Positions 1-8,603 of a stretch of DNA of 18,042 nucleotides are shown here, piece by piece. The notes under the pieces are model-generated. The model saw only the letters and a list, made by a program, of their open reading frames with translations. It did not search any database and was not told where the DNA came from. The DNA is taken from the NCBI GenBank assembly GCA_002365735.1, contig DEZY01000080.1, positions 1-18,042 of the forward strand, in the 5' to 3' direction. Origin of the DNA: Actinobacteria bacterium UBA3120 (GTDB lineage Bacteria > Actinomycetota > Actinomycetes > S36-B12). The position numbers and the translations under genes were made by a program. Within the stretch, counting starts at the first letter, position 1, and each line of letters begins with the position of its first letter.

Positions 1-186
1 GCGGGTGCCAACTCACTGCGTGATGTGATCGCGTTCCCCAAAACTGGTGGTGGACAGGATCCACTCACCGGTGCCCCAACGCAGATCACAATCGCGCAGC
101 GTAGGGAGGCTGGCATTGATGCGAAAGCGAAGGAAAGCGACGCACGAGAAAAAGTGTCCCGAGAAGTGGGCGCATCGCAGGAATAG
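1..186 (+). CDS. aspS: Aspartyl-tRNA synthetase, C-terminal end (partial)
   Basis: Reading frame 1 is open from the first base to a TAG at 184-186 and gives 61 residues. It begins with [24 protein letters not shown], the conserved tail of bacterial-type aspartyl/aspartyl-glutamyl-tRNA synthetases: the class II motif 3 region followed by '[17 protein letters not shown]'. The enzyme charges tRNA-Asp in the cytoplasm. The catalytic core lies upstream of the window, so only the extreme C-terminus is visible. The last 20 residues are charged and variable (K/E rich), as is common for this tail. In actinobacteria aspS typically precedes rarA, which is the next gene here (28 bp gap). Identification is firm for the family. 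Whether it is discriminating or non-discriminating cannot be told from this piece. Confidence 0.9.
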   Translation, partial: AGANSLRDVIAFPKTGGGQDPLTGAPTQITIAQRREAGIDAKAKESDAREKVSREVGASQE

Positions 187-202
187 CGGTCCTCACACGG
201 CT

Positions 203-214
203 TATGGTTAACCG
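203..214 (+). promoter_or_regulatory. Candidate leaderless -10 element for rarA
   Basis: TATGGT at 203-208 is followed by exactly six bases and then the rarA ATG at 215. There is no purine-rich ribosome binding site between the aspS stop and this ATG. A -10 element at this distance would place the transcript start on or next to the A of ATG. No convincing -35 is seen about 17 nt upstream. Inference from spacing and from recurrence of the pattern elsewhere in the window. Confidence 0.4.
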
Positions 215-1525
215 ATGAGTCTTTTTGAACAGGGATCGACGGGGCCACTAGCCGTGCGCATGCGGCCGCAGGGCTTCGAGGAGCTTGTGGGTCAAGGGCG
301 AGCGCTCGCGGCTGGAAGCCCACTGCAGTTATTGCTCACTGGTGCCGGGTCGGTATCCGTGATTTTGTGGGGACCTCCGGGTTCGGGAAAAACCACAATC
401 GCCAATCTTATTTCGCGCCAAACTGGGCGTAAGTTTCGTGAGCTGTCGGCAGTTAGCGCCGGGGTCCGTGATGTTCGGGAGGTCATCGAGAAAGCTCGTG
501 AGGATTCGAGCCTGTATGGCACTGAAACGGTTCTCTTTATTGATGAGGTCCATCGATTCAACAAAGGTCAACAAGATGCGCTACTTCCCGCAGTGGAAAA
601 CGGTTGGGTGATCTTGGTTGCTGCAACAACCGAGAACCCGAGTTTTTCGGTAGTTTCACCGCTTCTTTCTCGAAGCGTTGTGGTCAAGTTAGAACTCCTT
701 GATCAGAGTTCACTGCGCACGGTGCTCACGCGAGCCATGGAGAGTGAACGCGGGTTGAACGCAGGCATCACTGCAACTGATGAAGCGATGGATGCACTCA
801 TTGATGCGAGTAGCGGTGATGCGAGGCGGGCCTTGACATCCCTTGAATCTGCTGCAAATGCGGCCCTTGCGCGGGGTAGCGCCGAGATCGACGTGGAAGA
901 TGTTGAGAATGCCATCAATATCGTGGCGGTCAACTATGACAAAGATGGCGACACCCATTACGACGTGGTGAGTGCTTTCATCAAGAGTATTCGGGGAAGT
1001 GACCCTGATGCCGCACTGCACTATCTGGCTCGCATGTTGCATGCTGGGGAAGACCCGCGATTTATTGCCAGGCGCCTGATGATCCTGGCGAGTGAAGACA
1101 TCGGGCTGGCCGCATCACAGGTGTTGCTTACTGCCGTTGCGGCCGCCCAATCTGTTGCCTTAGTCGGCATGCCAGAGGCGCAGATCATTTTGGCGCACGC
1201 AACGTTGGAGGCGACCCTGGCCCCAAAATCTAATAGCGTGGTGACGGCGATCGGTGCCGCCATGGCAGATGTGCAACGAGGACGGGTGGGCACGGTGCCG
1301 GACCATCTGCGCGACGCCCACTATCCCGGTGCTTCTGCACTGGGGCATGGGCGAAACTATCTCTACCCCCACGATGAACCTAGCGGGGTGGCGCGGCAGA
1401 CCTATCTGCCCGAAGAATTGCAGGATGTGGGCTATTTCCAGGCCACACATCATGGCGCCGAGGAGCGACTCGGGGCGGTAGCAGATCGGCTTCGTAAACT
1501 CCGCCTGGGCGAATCGCTAGACTGA
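215..1525 (+). CDS. rarA: Replication-associated recombination protein A (RarA/MgsA AAA+ ATPase)
   Basis: This 436-residue protein of the RarA/MgsA/WRNIP1 family is an AAA+ clamp-loader-like ATPase that acts at stalled replication forks. Seen in the protein: N-terminal '[16 protein letters not shown]' typical of the family; Walker [10 protein letters not shown] at residues 53-61; Walker B '[10 protein letters not shown]' around residue 105; sensor 1 'AATTENPSF'; a GDARRAL sensor 2 segment. The C-terminal half carries the MgsA helical and tetramerisation domain ([29 protein letters not shown]). The length matches the family norm (about 430-450). The gene follows aspS by 28 bp and is followed three bases later by a small conserved gene. 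The ATG at 215 has no Shine-Dalgarno but has a -10-like TATGGT six bases upstream, so a leaderless start is likely. Nothing is truncated or unusual. Confidence 0.95.
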   Translation: MSLFEQGSTGPLAVRMRPQGFEELVGQGRALAAGSPLQLLLTGAGSVSVILWGPPGSGKTTIANLISRQTGRKFRELSAVSAGVRDVREVIEKAREDSSLYGTETVLFIDEVHRFNKGQQDALLPAVENGWVILVAATTENPSFSVVSPLLSRSVVVKLELLDQSSLRTVLTRAMESERGLNAGITATDEAMDALIDASSGDARRALTSLESAANAALARGSAEIDVEDVENAINIVAVNYDKDGDTHYDVVSAFIKSIRGSDPDAALHYLARMLHAGEDPRFIARRLMILASEDIGLAASQVLLTAVAAAQSVALVGMPEAQIILAHATLEATLAPKSNSVVTAIGAAMADVQRGRVGTVPDHLRDAHYPGASALGHGRNYLYPHDEPSGVARQTYLPEELQDVGYFQATHHGAEERLGAVADRLRKLRLGESLD

Positions 1526-1528
1526 ACT
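1518..1528 (+). promoter_or_regulatory. Candidate leaderless -10 element inside the rarA end
   Basis: TAGACT at 1518-1523 overlaps the last codons and the TGA stop of rarA and stands five bases before the ATG at 1529, which has no ribosome binding site. It fits the TANNNT-N5/6-start pattern seen at several other genes here. It could equally be chance, since the gene may simply be read through from rarA. Confidence 0.3.
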
Positions 1529-1750
1529 ATGCGCAGAATGGTATGGCTCACTGTGGGGGCCGCAGCAGGGATCCTCGCCTACCGCAAGTTAGAAGCGGTG
1601 GCCAACGAATCTATCGACAAAGGACTTGTTCTGACAGTGATGGATGCCAGTAACTCGGCCAAGTCTTTAGCCGCGGGTATGGGAGAGCAGCTTTCTAAGC
1701 TGCGCGGCGGCGACAATCCGGCTGGCCCAACCCAAGATGCATCAACCTAG
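1529..1750 (+). CDS. Small conserved actinobacterial protein, DUF6167-like, one N-terminal membrane segment
   Basis: This is a 73-residue protein. Residues 4-18 (MVWLTVGAAAGILAY) form a short hydrophobic, glycine/alanine-rich segment preceded by Arg-Arg, so it is probably an N-in membrane anchor. A lysine/arginine turn and a mostly helical, amphipathic remainder follow, ending in a polar proline-rich tail. Small proteins of this kind sit between rarA and alaS (or rpsD) in many actinobacterial genomes, and I place it in the DUF6167-type group from size, the 'MRR..W..VGA..G.....RK' start and position. No biochemical function is known to me. The start lies three bases after the rarA stop, and a 33-bp gap with a ribosome binding site leads to alaS. 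Assignment to the family is by recognition, not by search. Confidence 0.75.
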   Translation: MRRMVWLTVGAAAGILAYRKLEAVANESIDKGLVLTVMDASNSAKSLAAGMGEQLSKLRGGDNPAGPTQDAST

Positions 1751-1783
1751 TCAATCCGCACCCGCAATAAAGGAGCAAGTCTC

Positions 1784-4453
1784 ATGGATTCCGCGCAAAT
1801 TCGGTCTCGATTTCTCTCGTTCTTTGAGAAGCGTGGGCATGAAATCGTTCCGTCGGCATCCTTACTCCTGGACGACCCAACGTTGCTCTTTGTCAATGCC
1901 GGAATGGTGCCTTTTAAGCCGTATTTTTTGGGAGAGGCTCCGCCTCCGTATCTACGCGCAACGAGCGTGCAGAAAGTCGTGCGAACCCTCGACATTGAAG
2001 AAGTAGGGAAAACGACGAGGCACGCCTCGTTTTTCCAGATGGCGGGTAACTTTTCGTTTGGAGACTATTTTAAGGAACAGGCGATCCCGCTCGCTTGGGA
2101 GTTGCTGACCGGGTCACTCGATCACGGTGGCTATGGGTTTGATCCCGAGCGATTGTGGGTCACGGTGTACCAAGATGACGACGAAGGTGAAGCTATCTGG
2201 CGAGATGTCGTAGGGGTGCCAACGGAACGCATTCAGCGGCGGGGCATGGAAGACAATTACTGGTCCATGGGTGTTCCTGGGCCGTGCGGCCCCTGCTCCG
2301 AGATCTACTACGACCGCGGCCCCGAATTCGGTGTCGAAGGTGGACCTATCGCGGATGAGAATCGATATCTGGAAGTGTGGAATCTCGTGTTCATGCAATT
2401 CGAGCGAGGCGAAGGATCGGGCAAGAATGACTTCCCGATTTTAGGACCGTTGCCTGCCGCAAATATTGATACCGGCATGGGCCTTGAACGGATGGCTGCA
2501 ATCTTGCAGGGTGTTGACAACATCTATGAGATTGACACGACGCGCGGGATTTTGGACACGGCATCTGCACTCACCAACACTGTGTACGGGGCAGCAGAAA
2601 ACGACGATATCGCCTTACGAGTTGTAGCTGACCATTCACGAACCTGCATTTTCCTGATCTCCGACGGAGTGATCCCGGGCAATGAAGGACGTGGGTACGT
2701 TCTGCGAAGACTGATGCGCAGGGTAATTCGCAATATGCGGCTGCTAGGGGCGGTCGATCCCACCTTGCGCACACTGTGTGACTCAGCTATTGAGGTTATG
2801 GCTCCCCAATACCCCGAGCTCAACGAGTCACGGGAACGGATTCTGAGCATTGCAACAGGCGAGGAAACTGCCTTCGCTCAGACTTTGAGCACGGGAAGCA
2901 TGCTTTTTGATACTGCCGCACATCAGACGAAAAAATCAGGCGGAACAACTATTTCTGGCGAGAAGGCTTTCGCGCTGCACGACACATACGGGTTTCCGAT
3001 TGATTTAACCATGGAAATGGCGAGTGAAGCGGGGCTGCAGGTGGACCGAGAACGCTTCACCGAACTCATGCAAGAGCAACGCAGTCGGGCTAAAGCAGAT
3101 TCCATCGCCCGCAAGAGCGACTTCGCAACTTCCACCGCTTACAAGGAGATTTTGACTGTCGGCGGTACCACCGAATTTACGGGCTACGCCGAGAGCACCA
3201 CGCAAGCTCACGTCACCGGCTTGGTGATTGATGGAGTCTCGGTGCCGGTAGCCAGTCTGGGCGTGGATGTCGAATTGATTTTGGACCGGACGCCTTTTTA
3301 TGCTGAGTCAGGCGGACAGCTCGGCGATCACGGGGTGATCACTTCGAGCTCTGGGGCGTCACGGGTCGACGTTTATGACGTGCAAACCCCGGTACCGGGT
3401 CTGTTTCTGCACCGAGGCCGGGTCGTTTCAGGTGAGTTTACGGTGGGTGAAACGGTAGTCGGTTCGGTCGATATTGAACGAAGAAAGGCGATATCTCGGG
3501 CTCACACTGCAACGCACATGGTGCACCGAGCATTTCGCGAACGACTGGGCGAGACTGCGACCCAAATGGGATCCGAGAATTCCCCAGGGCGCTTCCGATT
3601 CGACTTTCCAAGTCCTGAGGCTGTTTCGCCGTCGGTCTTACGCGATGTTGAGCAGTACGTGAACGCAATGTTGATTGAAGACCTAGCGGTAAGTGCGAGC
3701 TTGATGTCTCAGCAGGAGGCCTTGGACATGGGCGCCATGGCACTCTTCGGTGAAAAATATGGCAATGAAGTCCGCGTGGTGTCCGTTGGTGATTGGGCAC
3801 ACGAATTATGCGGGGGAACGCATGCGCAGCGCACCGGGGCGCTCGGTCTGGTGTATTTCGTCGGAGAGGGATCGGTAGGCGCTGGAGTGCGGCGGGTGGA
3901 GGCACTGGTAGGTGCAGACGCATACGAGTATGCGGCCAATGAGCACCTTTTGGTGAGTAAACTGACGTCGATGCTGAAGGTGCCAGCAGATCAACTCGCA
4001 GACCGACTTGAGTCGACGATTAGCGCGCTCAAGGTGGCCGAAAAGGAAATCGCTGAAGGCAAGCGATCTGCCCTGCTCAAAGACGCGGGAAACATTGTCG
4101 GTGAGCCGGTACGCCATGGCAATTTTGATTTGTGGGTTTTCCGTGCTCCCGCCGGCTCTGATGCAAGCAGTCTGCGCGAGTTGGCACAACAGGCGATCGC
4201 CCGTGCGGGCAATGCGTCGATGGCAGTTGCGCTGGGAACTTTGATCACGGACGATAAAGTCTCGGCGGTTATTGCGGTTAATGAGCTCGGCGTGAAAGCA
4301 GGATGCTCAGCCCAACAATTACTGCGGGTGGCACTACATGAACTCGACGGTAAAGGTGGCGGCAAGGACAACTTTGCCCAAGGTGCAGGAACTAACGGTG
4401 CCGCACTACACGCTGCCGTCGCAAGCGTGGAAGCAGCGTTGGCGGCCCAATAG
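1784..4453 (+). CDS. alaS: Alanyl-tRNA synthetase
   Basis: This 889-residue enzyme attaches alanine to tRNA-Ala and edits mischarged Ser/Gly. The order is complete. The class II catalytic core starts with 'IRSRFLSFFEKRGHEIVPSASLLLDDPTLLFVNAGM'; motif 2 is near 'RATSVQKVVRTLDIEEVGKTTRHASFFQMAGNFSFGDYFK'; motif 3 is around 'NIDTGMGLERMA'. Next come the tRNA-recognition region and the editing domain with the zinc ligands His574 and His578 (HTATH) and Cys676 and His680 (CGGTH). The C-Ala domain, with a coiled-coil linker and a Gly-rich end (GGKDNFAQGAG), completes it. The length is standard. The ATG at 1784 is chosen because AAGGAG lies just upstream (1769-1774), one of the few clear Shine-Dalgarno sequences in the window. 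ruvX starts one base after the stop, so the two are probably co-translated. Confidence 0.97.
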   Translation: MDSAQIRSRFLSFFEKRGHEIVPSASLLLDDPTLLFVNAGMVPFKPYFLGEAPPPYLRATSVQKVVRTLDIEEVGKTTRHASFFQMAGNFSFGDYFKEQAIPLAWELLTGSLDHGGYGFDPERLWVTVYQDDDEGEAIWRDVVGVPTERIQRRGMEDNYWSMGVPGPCGPCSEIYYDRGPEFGVEGGPIADENRYLEVWNLVFMQFERGEGSGKNDFPILGPLPAANIDTGMGLERMAAILQGVDNIYEIDTTRGILDTASALTNTVYGAAENDDIALRVVADHSRTCIFLISDGVIPGNEGRGYVLRRLMRRVIRNMRLLGAVDPTLRTLCDSAIEVMAPQYPELNESRERILSIATGEETAFAQTLSTGSMLFDTAAHQTKKSGGTTISGEKAFALHDTYGFPIDLTMEMASEAGLQVDRERFTELMQEQRSRAKADSIARKSDFATSTAYKEILTVGGTTEFTGYAESTTQAHVTGLVIDGVSVPVASLGVDVELILDRTPFYAESGGQLGDHGVITSSSGASRVDVYDVQTPVPGLFLHRGRVVSGEFTVGETVVGSVDIERRKAISRAHTATHMVHRAFRERLGETATQMGSENSPGRFRFDFPSPEAVSPSVLRDVEQYVNAMLIEDLAVSASLMSQQEALDMGAMALFGEKYGNEVRVVSVGDWAHELCGGTHAQRTGALGLVYFVGEGSVGAGVRRVEALVGADAYEYAANEHLLVSKLTSMLKVPADQLADRLESTISALKVAEKEIAEGKRSALLKDAGNIVGEPVRHGNFDLWVFRAPAGSDASSLRELAQQAIARAGNASMAVALGTLITDDKVSAVIAVNELGVKAGCSAQQLLRVALHELDGKGGGKDNFAQGAGTNGAALHAAVASVEAALAAQ

Positions 4454-4454
4454 G

Positions 4455-4895
4455 ATGAGTCGAAGCAATCAAAGACGAGTCGCTTTTGATGTGGGAACTG
4501 TCCGCATTGGTGTGGCAACCTGCGATATTGACGCGATCCTGGCCTCACCACAAAGTGCAATAGGTGGCGGCGAGGGTTCAATAACGGCTGCGGCGTGCGT
4601 CATCAACGAATACGAGCCATGTGAAATCATTGTGGGACTGCCAAGCAATTTGAAGGGAACAGATACCGCTTCAACGGAAAATGCGCGCGAGTGGGCGCGC
4701 CAACTTGGCCAATTCACCGCAGTTCCAATTATTCTAATTGATGAAAGATTGACAACCGTGCAGGCAACGAGTGCGTTGCGCGCTGGTGGCCATAATTCGA
4801 AGCAAATGCGTAGCAAGGTCGACAGCGCCGCTGCTGCGATTTTTTTACAGTCCTATGTTGATAGATTGATCCATACGAAAGGCTCGCACGAGTGA
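4455..4895 (+). CDS. ruvX: YqgF/RuvX family RNase H-fold protein (putative pre-16S rRNA nuclease)
   Basis: This 146-residue protein has an RNase H-like fold of the YqgF type, linked in E. coli to processing of the 5' end of 16S rRNA and described elsewhere as a Holliday junction resolvase homologue. Seen: 'RVAFDVGTVRIGVATCD' with the first metal-binding Asp at residue 12, 'IIVGLPSNLKGTDTAST', and 'IILIDERLTTVQA' with the second acidic cluster. A further in-frame upstream ATG exists within alaS (4338), but the ATG at 4455 immediately follows the alaS stop and gives a family-length protein with the conserved N-terminus. The stop overlaps the GTG start of mltG (GTGA at 4892-4895). alaS-ruvX-mltG is a common actinobacterial and firmicute order. 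Confidence 0.93.
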   Translation: MSRSNQRRVAFDVGTVRIGVATCDIDAILASPQSAIGGGEGSITAAACVINEYEPCEIIVGLPSNLKGTDTASTENAREWARQLGQFTAVPIILIDERLTTVQATSALRAGGHNSKQMRSKVDSAAAAIFLQSYVDRLIHTKGSHE

Positions 4896-5980
4896 CATTC
4901 ATTGATGAGATGCTCAGCGACGATCAATTGCCGCCGTCTCGTAACGCTAACAGTGTGAGTAAACGCATTGTTATTGGTGCGGGTCTGGTCGCGGTCATTG
5001 CAATTGTGTACGGAATCTACTCACTATTTGGTGGCGCAGGTGAAAGCAACGACTATGTGGGTTCTGGTGGGGGATCAGTGAACGTGGTTGTGAGCCGAGG
5101 CGACAGTCTTACCCAAATTGGGACAACTCTCCAGTCGGCAGATGTTGTCAAATCGGTAGAAAGTTTCACTTCAGCGGCGGCAAATAATGCGCAAAGCGCA
5201 TCGATCGGCCCCGGTCAGTACGCAATGCGGATGCAAATGAGCGGGGAGTCTGCATTACTGCTGATGCTGGATTCGGAATCTCGGTCAGAATCGAGATTGG
5301 TGTTGCCGGAGGGCCTGCGTCTAGCGGAGACAGTCTCTTTGGCTTCGACAGCAACTGGTCTGCCGAGCGCTGACTTTGATCAAGTCTTGGATAACCCTGA
5401 CCTCCTCGCTCTGCCAAGCTGGGCTGAAAGCCGGCCAGAAGGATTCATGTTCCCGGCCACCTACGACTTGGCGGGAGACGAAAATGCGGAGTCCATTCTG
5501 AATACTTTAATCAAGCGTTTCAATGAATCGGCGAGTGTCATTGATCTAGAAAGGCGAGCCGCCCAGACGGGGCGCAATCCCTATGAAGTGCTGATCGTCG
5601 CCTCGCTTCTGGAAGGTGAGGTCGTTCCTGAGGATTTCGCAAAGGTCGCGGCGGTGGTGTATAACCGTTTGGCCTCCGAAATGGCCTTGCAGTTTGATTC
5701 CACAGTGTCGTACGCATTAGGCCTTGACGTGTTGGAACTCTCCCAAGATCAATTGGAGACTGAGTCGCCGTACAACACCTATGTGAACACCGGACTACCC
5801 CCAACTCCGATCAATTCGCCAGGAGAGGCGGCCCTTGAGGCGGCGTTAGCACCGGCAAAAGGTAAGTGGCTGTATTTCGTAACCGTTAATCCTGACACGG
5901 GCGAGACAAAATTTGCCAAAGGCTACGACAGGTTTCTTAAATTGAAAGCAGAATATCGCGCGTACCTAGATTCACAATGA
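4892..5980 (+). CDS. mltG: Endolytic murein transglycosylase MltG
   Basis: This 362-residue membrane-bound lytic transglycosylase of the YceG family cleaves nascent glycan strands and is thought to act as a terminase of peptidoglycan synthesis. Seen: a short cytoplasmic N-terminus (residues 1-24), one transmembrane helix at about 25-46 (IVIGAGLVAVIAIVYGIYSLF), and a LysM-like region with 'VVVSRGDSLTQIGTTLQSADVV'. The catalytic domain carries Glu241 in ASLLEGE, equivalent to the catalytic Glu of E. coli MltG, followed by 'VAAVVYNRL', 'FDSTVSYALG' and 'YNTYVNTGLPPTPINSPGEAALEAAL'. The GTG start overlaps the ruvX stop by four bases, indicating translational coupling. The N-terminal cytoplasmic part is short compared with many actinobacterial MltG proteins, which often carry long low-complexity extensions. 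Confidence 0.95.
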   Translation: MTFIDEMLSDDQLPPSRNANSVSKRIVIGAGLVAVIAIVYGIYSLFGGAGESNDYVGSGGGSVNVVVSRGDSLTQIGTTLQSADVVKSVESFTSAAANNAQSASIGPGQYAMRMQMSGESALLLMLDSESRSESRLVLPEGLRLAETVSLASTATGLPSADFDQVLDNPDLLALPSWAESRPEGFMFPATYDLAGDENAESILNTLIKRFNESASVIDLERRAAQTGRNPYEVLIVASLLEGEVVPEDFAKVAAVVYNRLASEMALQFDSTVSYALGLDVLELSQDQLETESPYNTYVNTGLPPTPINSPGEAALEAALAPAKGKWLYFVTVNPDTGETKFAKGYDRFLKLKAEYRAYLDSQ

Positions 5981-5994
5981 CGAACGGTTGAGGC

Positions 5995-6018
5995 GATGAG
6001 AGGATGAGAGGATGAAAG
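5995..6018 (+). repeat. Three tandem 8-mers forming the aroE ribosome binding region
   Basis: Units GATGAGAG (5995-6002), GATGAGAG (6003-6010) and GATGAAAG (6011-6018) stand head to tail. The third contains the aroE ATG (6012). The first two also contain an ATG (5996 and 6004), each opening a four-codon frame ATG-AGA-GGA-TGA. The GAGAGG at 5998-6003 is eight bases from the aroE ATG and is the most plausible Shine-Dalgarno. The sequence is certain; its function is inferred. Confidence 0.8.
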
Positions 6019-6827
6019 CGGCAGTCCTTGGATCACCCATTTCGCACTCACTCTCACCAGCGCTCCATAACGCGGCCTATGAAGAGCTCGGAATTGATAT
6101 CGAGTACACGGCTATTGACACAGCCATCGAGGCGCTAGCGCAACGAATTTCAGAACTTAGCGATGACGATGTGGGTTACTCACTCACCATGCCGTTGAAA
6201 CGCGATGTGCTCACGCTCGTATCCGCGTGGTCACCACTGGTCGAGCAGACTGGTTGCGCGAACACGGTGTATCGAAATTCTCAGGGTAAATGGGCGCTAG
6301 AGAATACTGACATTTTCGGAATCACCAACACGATTAGACGAGCAGGAATTGAAGCAATCGAGTCTGCAACAATTATTGGGTCAGGCGCAACTGGCCGAAG
6401 CGCCCTCAGTGCCTTGGCGGATCTGGGGGTACGCGAGGTCACGTGCATTGCACGAAATAGAGATTCCGCGGAGCGCATCCGTTCACAAGGGGATGCGCTC
6501 GGAATTCGAGTCGAGTGGGCCGATCTTGCCCAGGGAATTTCGTTCGCTGGTGAAGTGGTAATCAGCACCGTCCCCAGTGGTGCTCAGGGTCAGATCATGG
6601 GCAATATTTCTGCACAGCAAAGGCTGCCAGTCTTACTTGATATTTCCTACAACCCATGGCCCAGTGTTCTAGCCCGGTACTGGAAGGAAAACGGTGGTGG
6701 AGAAGCACTCAGCGGGATTGAGATGCTGCTGTGGCAAGCGTCGGCTCAGGTTGAACTGTTTACTGGCCTGCCGGCCCCAATTAAGGCCATGCGGGACGCA
6801 CTGTTAGACGGGTTATCCACAACCTAA
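6012..6827 (+). CDS. aroE: Shikimate dehydrogenase (NADP+)
   Basis: This 271-residue enzyme reduces 3-dehydroshikimate to shikimate in the aromatic amino acid pathway. Seen: the shikimate-binding Ser pair in GSPISHSLSP (residues 7-16), the catalytic lysine Lys63 in TMPLKRD, Asn84-Thr85 and Asp100 in ENTD, and a Rossmann glycine-rich loop IGSGATGRSA. The NADP-binding region 'VTCIARNRDSAERI' carries Arg residues where NADP-specific enzymes bind the 2'-phosphate. 'GIEMLLWQASAQVELFTG' near the end carries the conserved Gln. All catalytic residues are present. The ATG at 6012 is the third of three ATGs in tandem 8-mers; the first two open frames that stop after three codons. The gap to mltG is 31 bp. 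Confidence 0.94.
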   Translation: MKAAVLGSPISHSLSPALHNAAYEELGIDIEYTAIDTAIEALAQRISELSDDDVGYSLTMPLKRDVLTLVSAWSPLVEQTGCANTVYRNSQGKWALENTDIFGITNTIRRAGIEAIESATIIGSGATGRSALSALADLGVREVTCIARNRDSAERIRSQGDALGIRVEWADLAQGISFAGEVVISTVPSGAQGQIMGNISAQQRLPVLLDISYNPWPSVLARYWKENGGGEALSGIEMLLWQASAQVELFTGLPAPIKAMRDALLDGLSTT

Positions 6828-6836
6828 TTGAGACCC

Positions 6837-6871
6837 TTGAGTAGTTGAGCGACCGCGAACAGAATTCTGGT
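6837..6871 (+). promoter_or_regulatory. Candidate promoter for the prepilin peptidase gene
   Basis: TTGAGT at 6837-6842 and CAGAAT at 6860-6865 are separated by 17 bases, and CAGAAT is followed by six bases and the ATG at 6872. This is the best -35/-10 pair near this gene, and its position relative to the ATG fits a leaderless transcript. It also argues for the ATG at 6872 over the upstream TTG at 6845, which would lie inside the promoter. Inference from sequence only. Confidence 0.45.
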
Positions 6872-7369
6872 ATGGACCTCGCGACTGCGAACACCCTGAG
6901 CAATTTTGCCTATTTCGCGACTTGGTCGTGGTTCATCGCGACAGCAATCATGCTTTCACGCGTCGACTTTAGAGAGCGCCGGCTTCCCAACACCGTAGTC
7001 TTGATCGCCTATCTGGGTGGTTTACTCGGATTTACCGTCATTGCCTTCTCACGAGCGGACTTCACATTGCTGGTCAACGCGGCTTTGGGATCGGTGATCG
7101 CATCCCTTGGGTATCTAATGATTCACCTTTTTGGGGGGATGGGAATGGGGGACGTGAAATACGCGGGGGTAATCGGACTCTATTTGGGGTCCCTTGGTTG
7201 GACGTATCTCTACCTCGGCTCGCTGATTTCGTTTGTGGGCGCCGCGTTGTGGGTGCTGCCACAAATGTTGAGCAATCGGGAAAACCGTAGCGTGCCCTTC
7301 GGACCATTCATGGCCCTTGGGGTAGTTGCATCCGGATTTATCGCAATAGGTGTGACGGCGGGTGCCTAG
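6872..7369 (+). CDS. Prepilin peptidase, A24 family, catalytic domain only
   Basis: This 165-residue polytopic membrane protein has the aspartic peptidase signature of type IV prepilin peptidases: first catalytic Asp in 'RVDFRERRLPN', second in 'GGMGMGDVKYAG', and the conserved C-terminal 'SVPFGPFMALG'. About five to six hydrophobic segments are seen. It lacks the N-terminal cytoplasmic cysteine-rich methyltransferase domain of full-length PilD enzymes, as do many actinobacterial and archaeal-type members. It would cleave leader peptides of pilin-like proteins (Flp/Tad or type IV), but no pilin genes are in the window. It sits inside the aro block, between aroE and aroC, a placement seen in other actinobacteria. 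The start is uncertain: a TTG at 6845 would add nine residues, but the ATG at 6872 has a promoter-like pair in front. Confidence 0.85.
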   Translation: MDLATANTLSNFAYFATWSWFIATAIMLSRVDFRERRLPNTVVLIAYLGGLLGFTVIAFSRADFTLLVNAALGSVIASLGYLMIHLFGGMGMGDVKYAGVIGLYLGSLGWTYLYLGSLISFVGAALWVLPQMLSNRENRSVPFGPFMALGVVASGFIAIGVTAGA

Positions 7370-7392
7370 GCCGTATCTGACAGTATTAACCC

Positions 7393-8595
7393 ATGGTATC
7401 GCGACTTCGTTGGTTAACTGCGGGAGAATCACACGGACCGGCTCTTACCGCAATCATTGAAGGGCTCCCCGCGTCATTTCAGATCACCACGGCCGACCTA
7501 GAGCGCGATCTAGCCCGCCGGCGGCTGGGAACCGGCCGCGGGGCCCGGATGAAATTTGAGAAAGACGATGTGAAGCTTCTGGGAGGTGTGCGGCACGGGC
7601 TCACAATGGGGGGACCAATAGCAATACAAATTGGTAACACCGAATGGCCAAAGTGGGAAACGGTGATGAGCCCAGACCCTGTGGATCAGCAGGCGCTAGA
7701 AGGTGTGGCGCGAAATGCACCGCTGACCCGTCCACGGCCCGGGCATGCGGACCTAGCCGGGATGCAGAAGTTTGATTTCTCGGAAGCGCGACCGATCTTA
7801 GAGCGCGCGAGTGCTCGAGAGACTGCCGCTCGGGTCGCACTGGGAGCAGTTGCGCGCGCTTTTCTCGAACAGGCCGCTGGCATCACGCTCGTGAGTCATG
7901 TTGTGCGCATTGGATCGGTGACCTACACCGGTCCGACTCCCACCCCCGACCATGCCGCCCTGATCGATGCCAGCCCGGTGCGGTGTTTCGATGCCGCGGT
8001 GAGTTTGCTGATGGAAGAGGAAATTGGGGCGGCTCACAGTGATGGTGACACTTTGGGTGGCGTAGTAGAGGTGGTAGCCGTGGGTCTCCCACCAGGATTG
8101 GGTAGCCACACGCACTGGGATCGCAGGCTTGATTCTGCGTTGGCTGCGGCCCTGATGGGAATCCAAGCAATCAAAGGTGTTGAAGTGGGGGACGGTTTTG
8201 GCTTGGCGGGGATTCGAGGATCACTTGCCCAAGATGAAATATTTGGCGACGGTGACCAAGTGCGTCGTAGTACTGGGAAGTCTGGTGGAACTGAAGGTGG
8301 CATGAGTACCGGCGAATTGTTGCGGGTCCGTGCAGCGATGAAGCCCATTTCGACGATTCCCAAGGCCCTACAAACAATTGACACGGTCACGGGAGAGGCG
8401 GCCGTGGCGATAAATCAAAGGTCTGACGTGTGTGCGGTACCGGCGGCCGGGGTGGTAGCTGAAGCGATGGTTGCCCTAGTACTCGCCGAGGCAATTTTAG
8501 ATAAGTTCGGTGGAGACTCGCTTTCGGAGTGCCAGCGGAATATTCACAGTTACCTGGAAAATCTGGCGATTAAAATAGCGCCACCGGCGCTTTAG
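7393..8595 (+). CDS. aroC: Chorismate synthase
   Basis: This 400-residue enzyme converts EPSP to chorismate using reduced FMN. Seen: the N-terminal signature '[19 protein letters not shown]' with conserved His14, '[35 protein letters not shown]', 'NTEWPKWE', and '[16 protein letters not shown]' with the second conserved His. Further on are '[19 protein letters not shown]', '[13 protein letters not shown]' and the C-terminal '[34 protein letters not shown]'. The length is typical of the long (actinobacterial) form. The ATG at 7393 has no Shine-Dalgarno; CAGTAT at 7381-7386 stands six bases upstream as a weak -10 candidate. It is separated from aroK by eight bases. Confidence 0.96.
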   Translation: MVSRLRWLTAGESHGPALTAIIEGLPASFQITTADLERDLARRRLGTGRGARMKFEKDDVKLLGGVRHGLTMGGPIAIQIGNTEWPKWETVMSPDPVDQQALEGVARNAPLTRPRPGHADLAGMQKFDFSEARPILERASARETAARVALGAVARAFLEQAAGITLVSHVVRIGSVTYTGPTPTPDHAALIDASPVRCFDAAVSLLMEEEIGAAHSDGDTLGGVVEVVAVGLPPGLGSHTHWDRRLDSALAAALMGIQAIKGVEVGDGFGLAGIRGSLAQDEIFGDGDQVRRSTGKSGGTEGGMSTGELLRVRAAMKPISTIPKALQTIDTVTGEAAVAINQRSDVCAVPAAGVVAEAMVALVLAEAILDKFGGDSLSECQRNIHSYLENLAIKIAPPAL

Positions 8596-8603
8596 GTTTT
8601 TTT

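Noticed and set aside
4338..4454. Upstream in-frame start for ruvX inside alaS
   Set aside because: It would add 39 residues with no family similarity. The ATG at 4455 directly after the alaS stop gives the normal length.
3991..4581. 196-residue open frame antisense to the end of alaS and start of ruvX
   Set aside because: Ala/Ser/Pro-rich low-complexity translation of the complementary strand of conserved genes, without a start signal.
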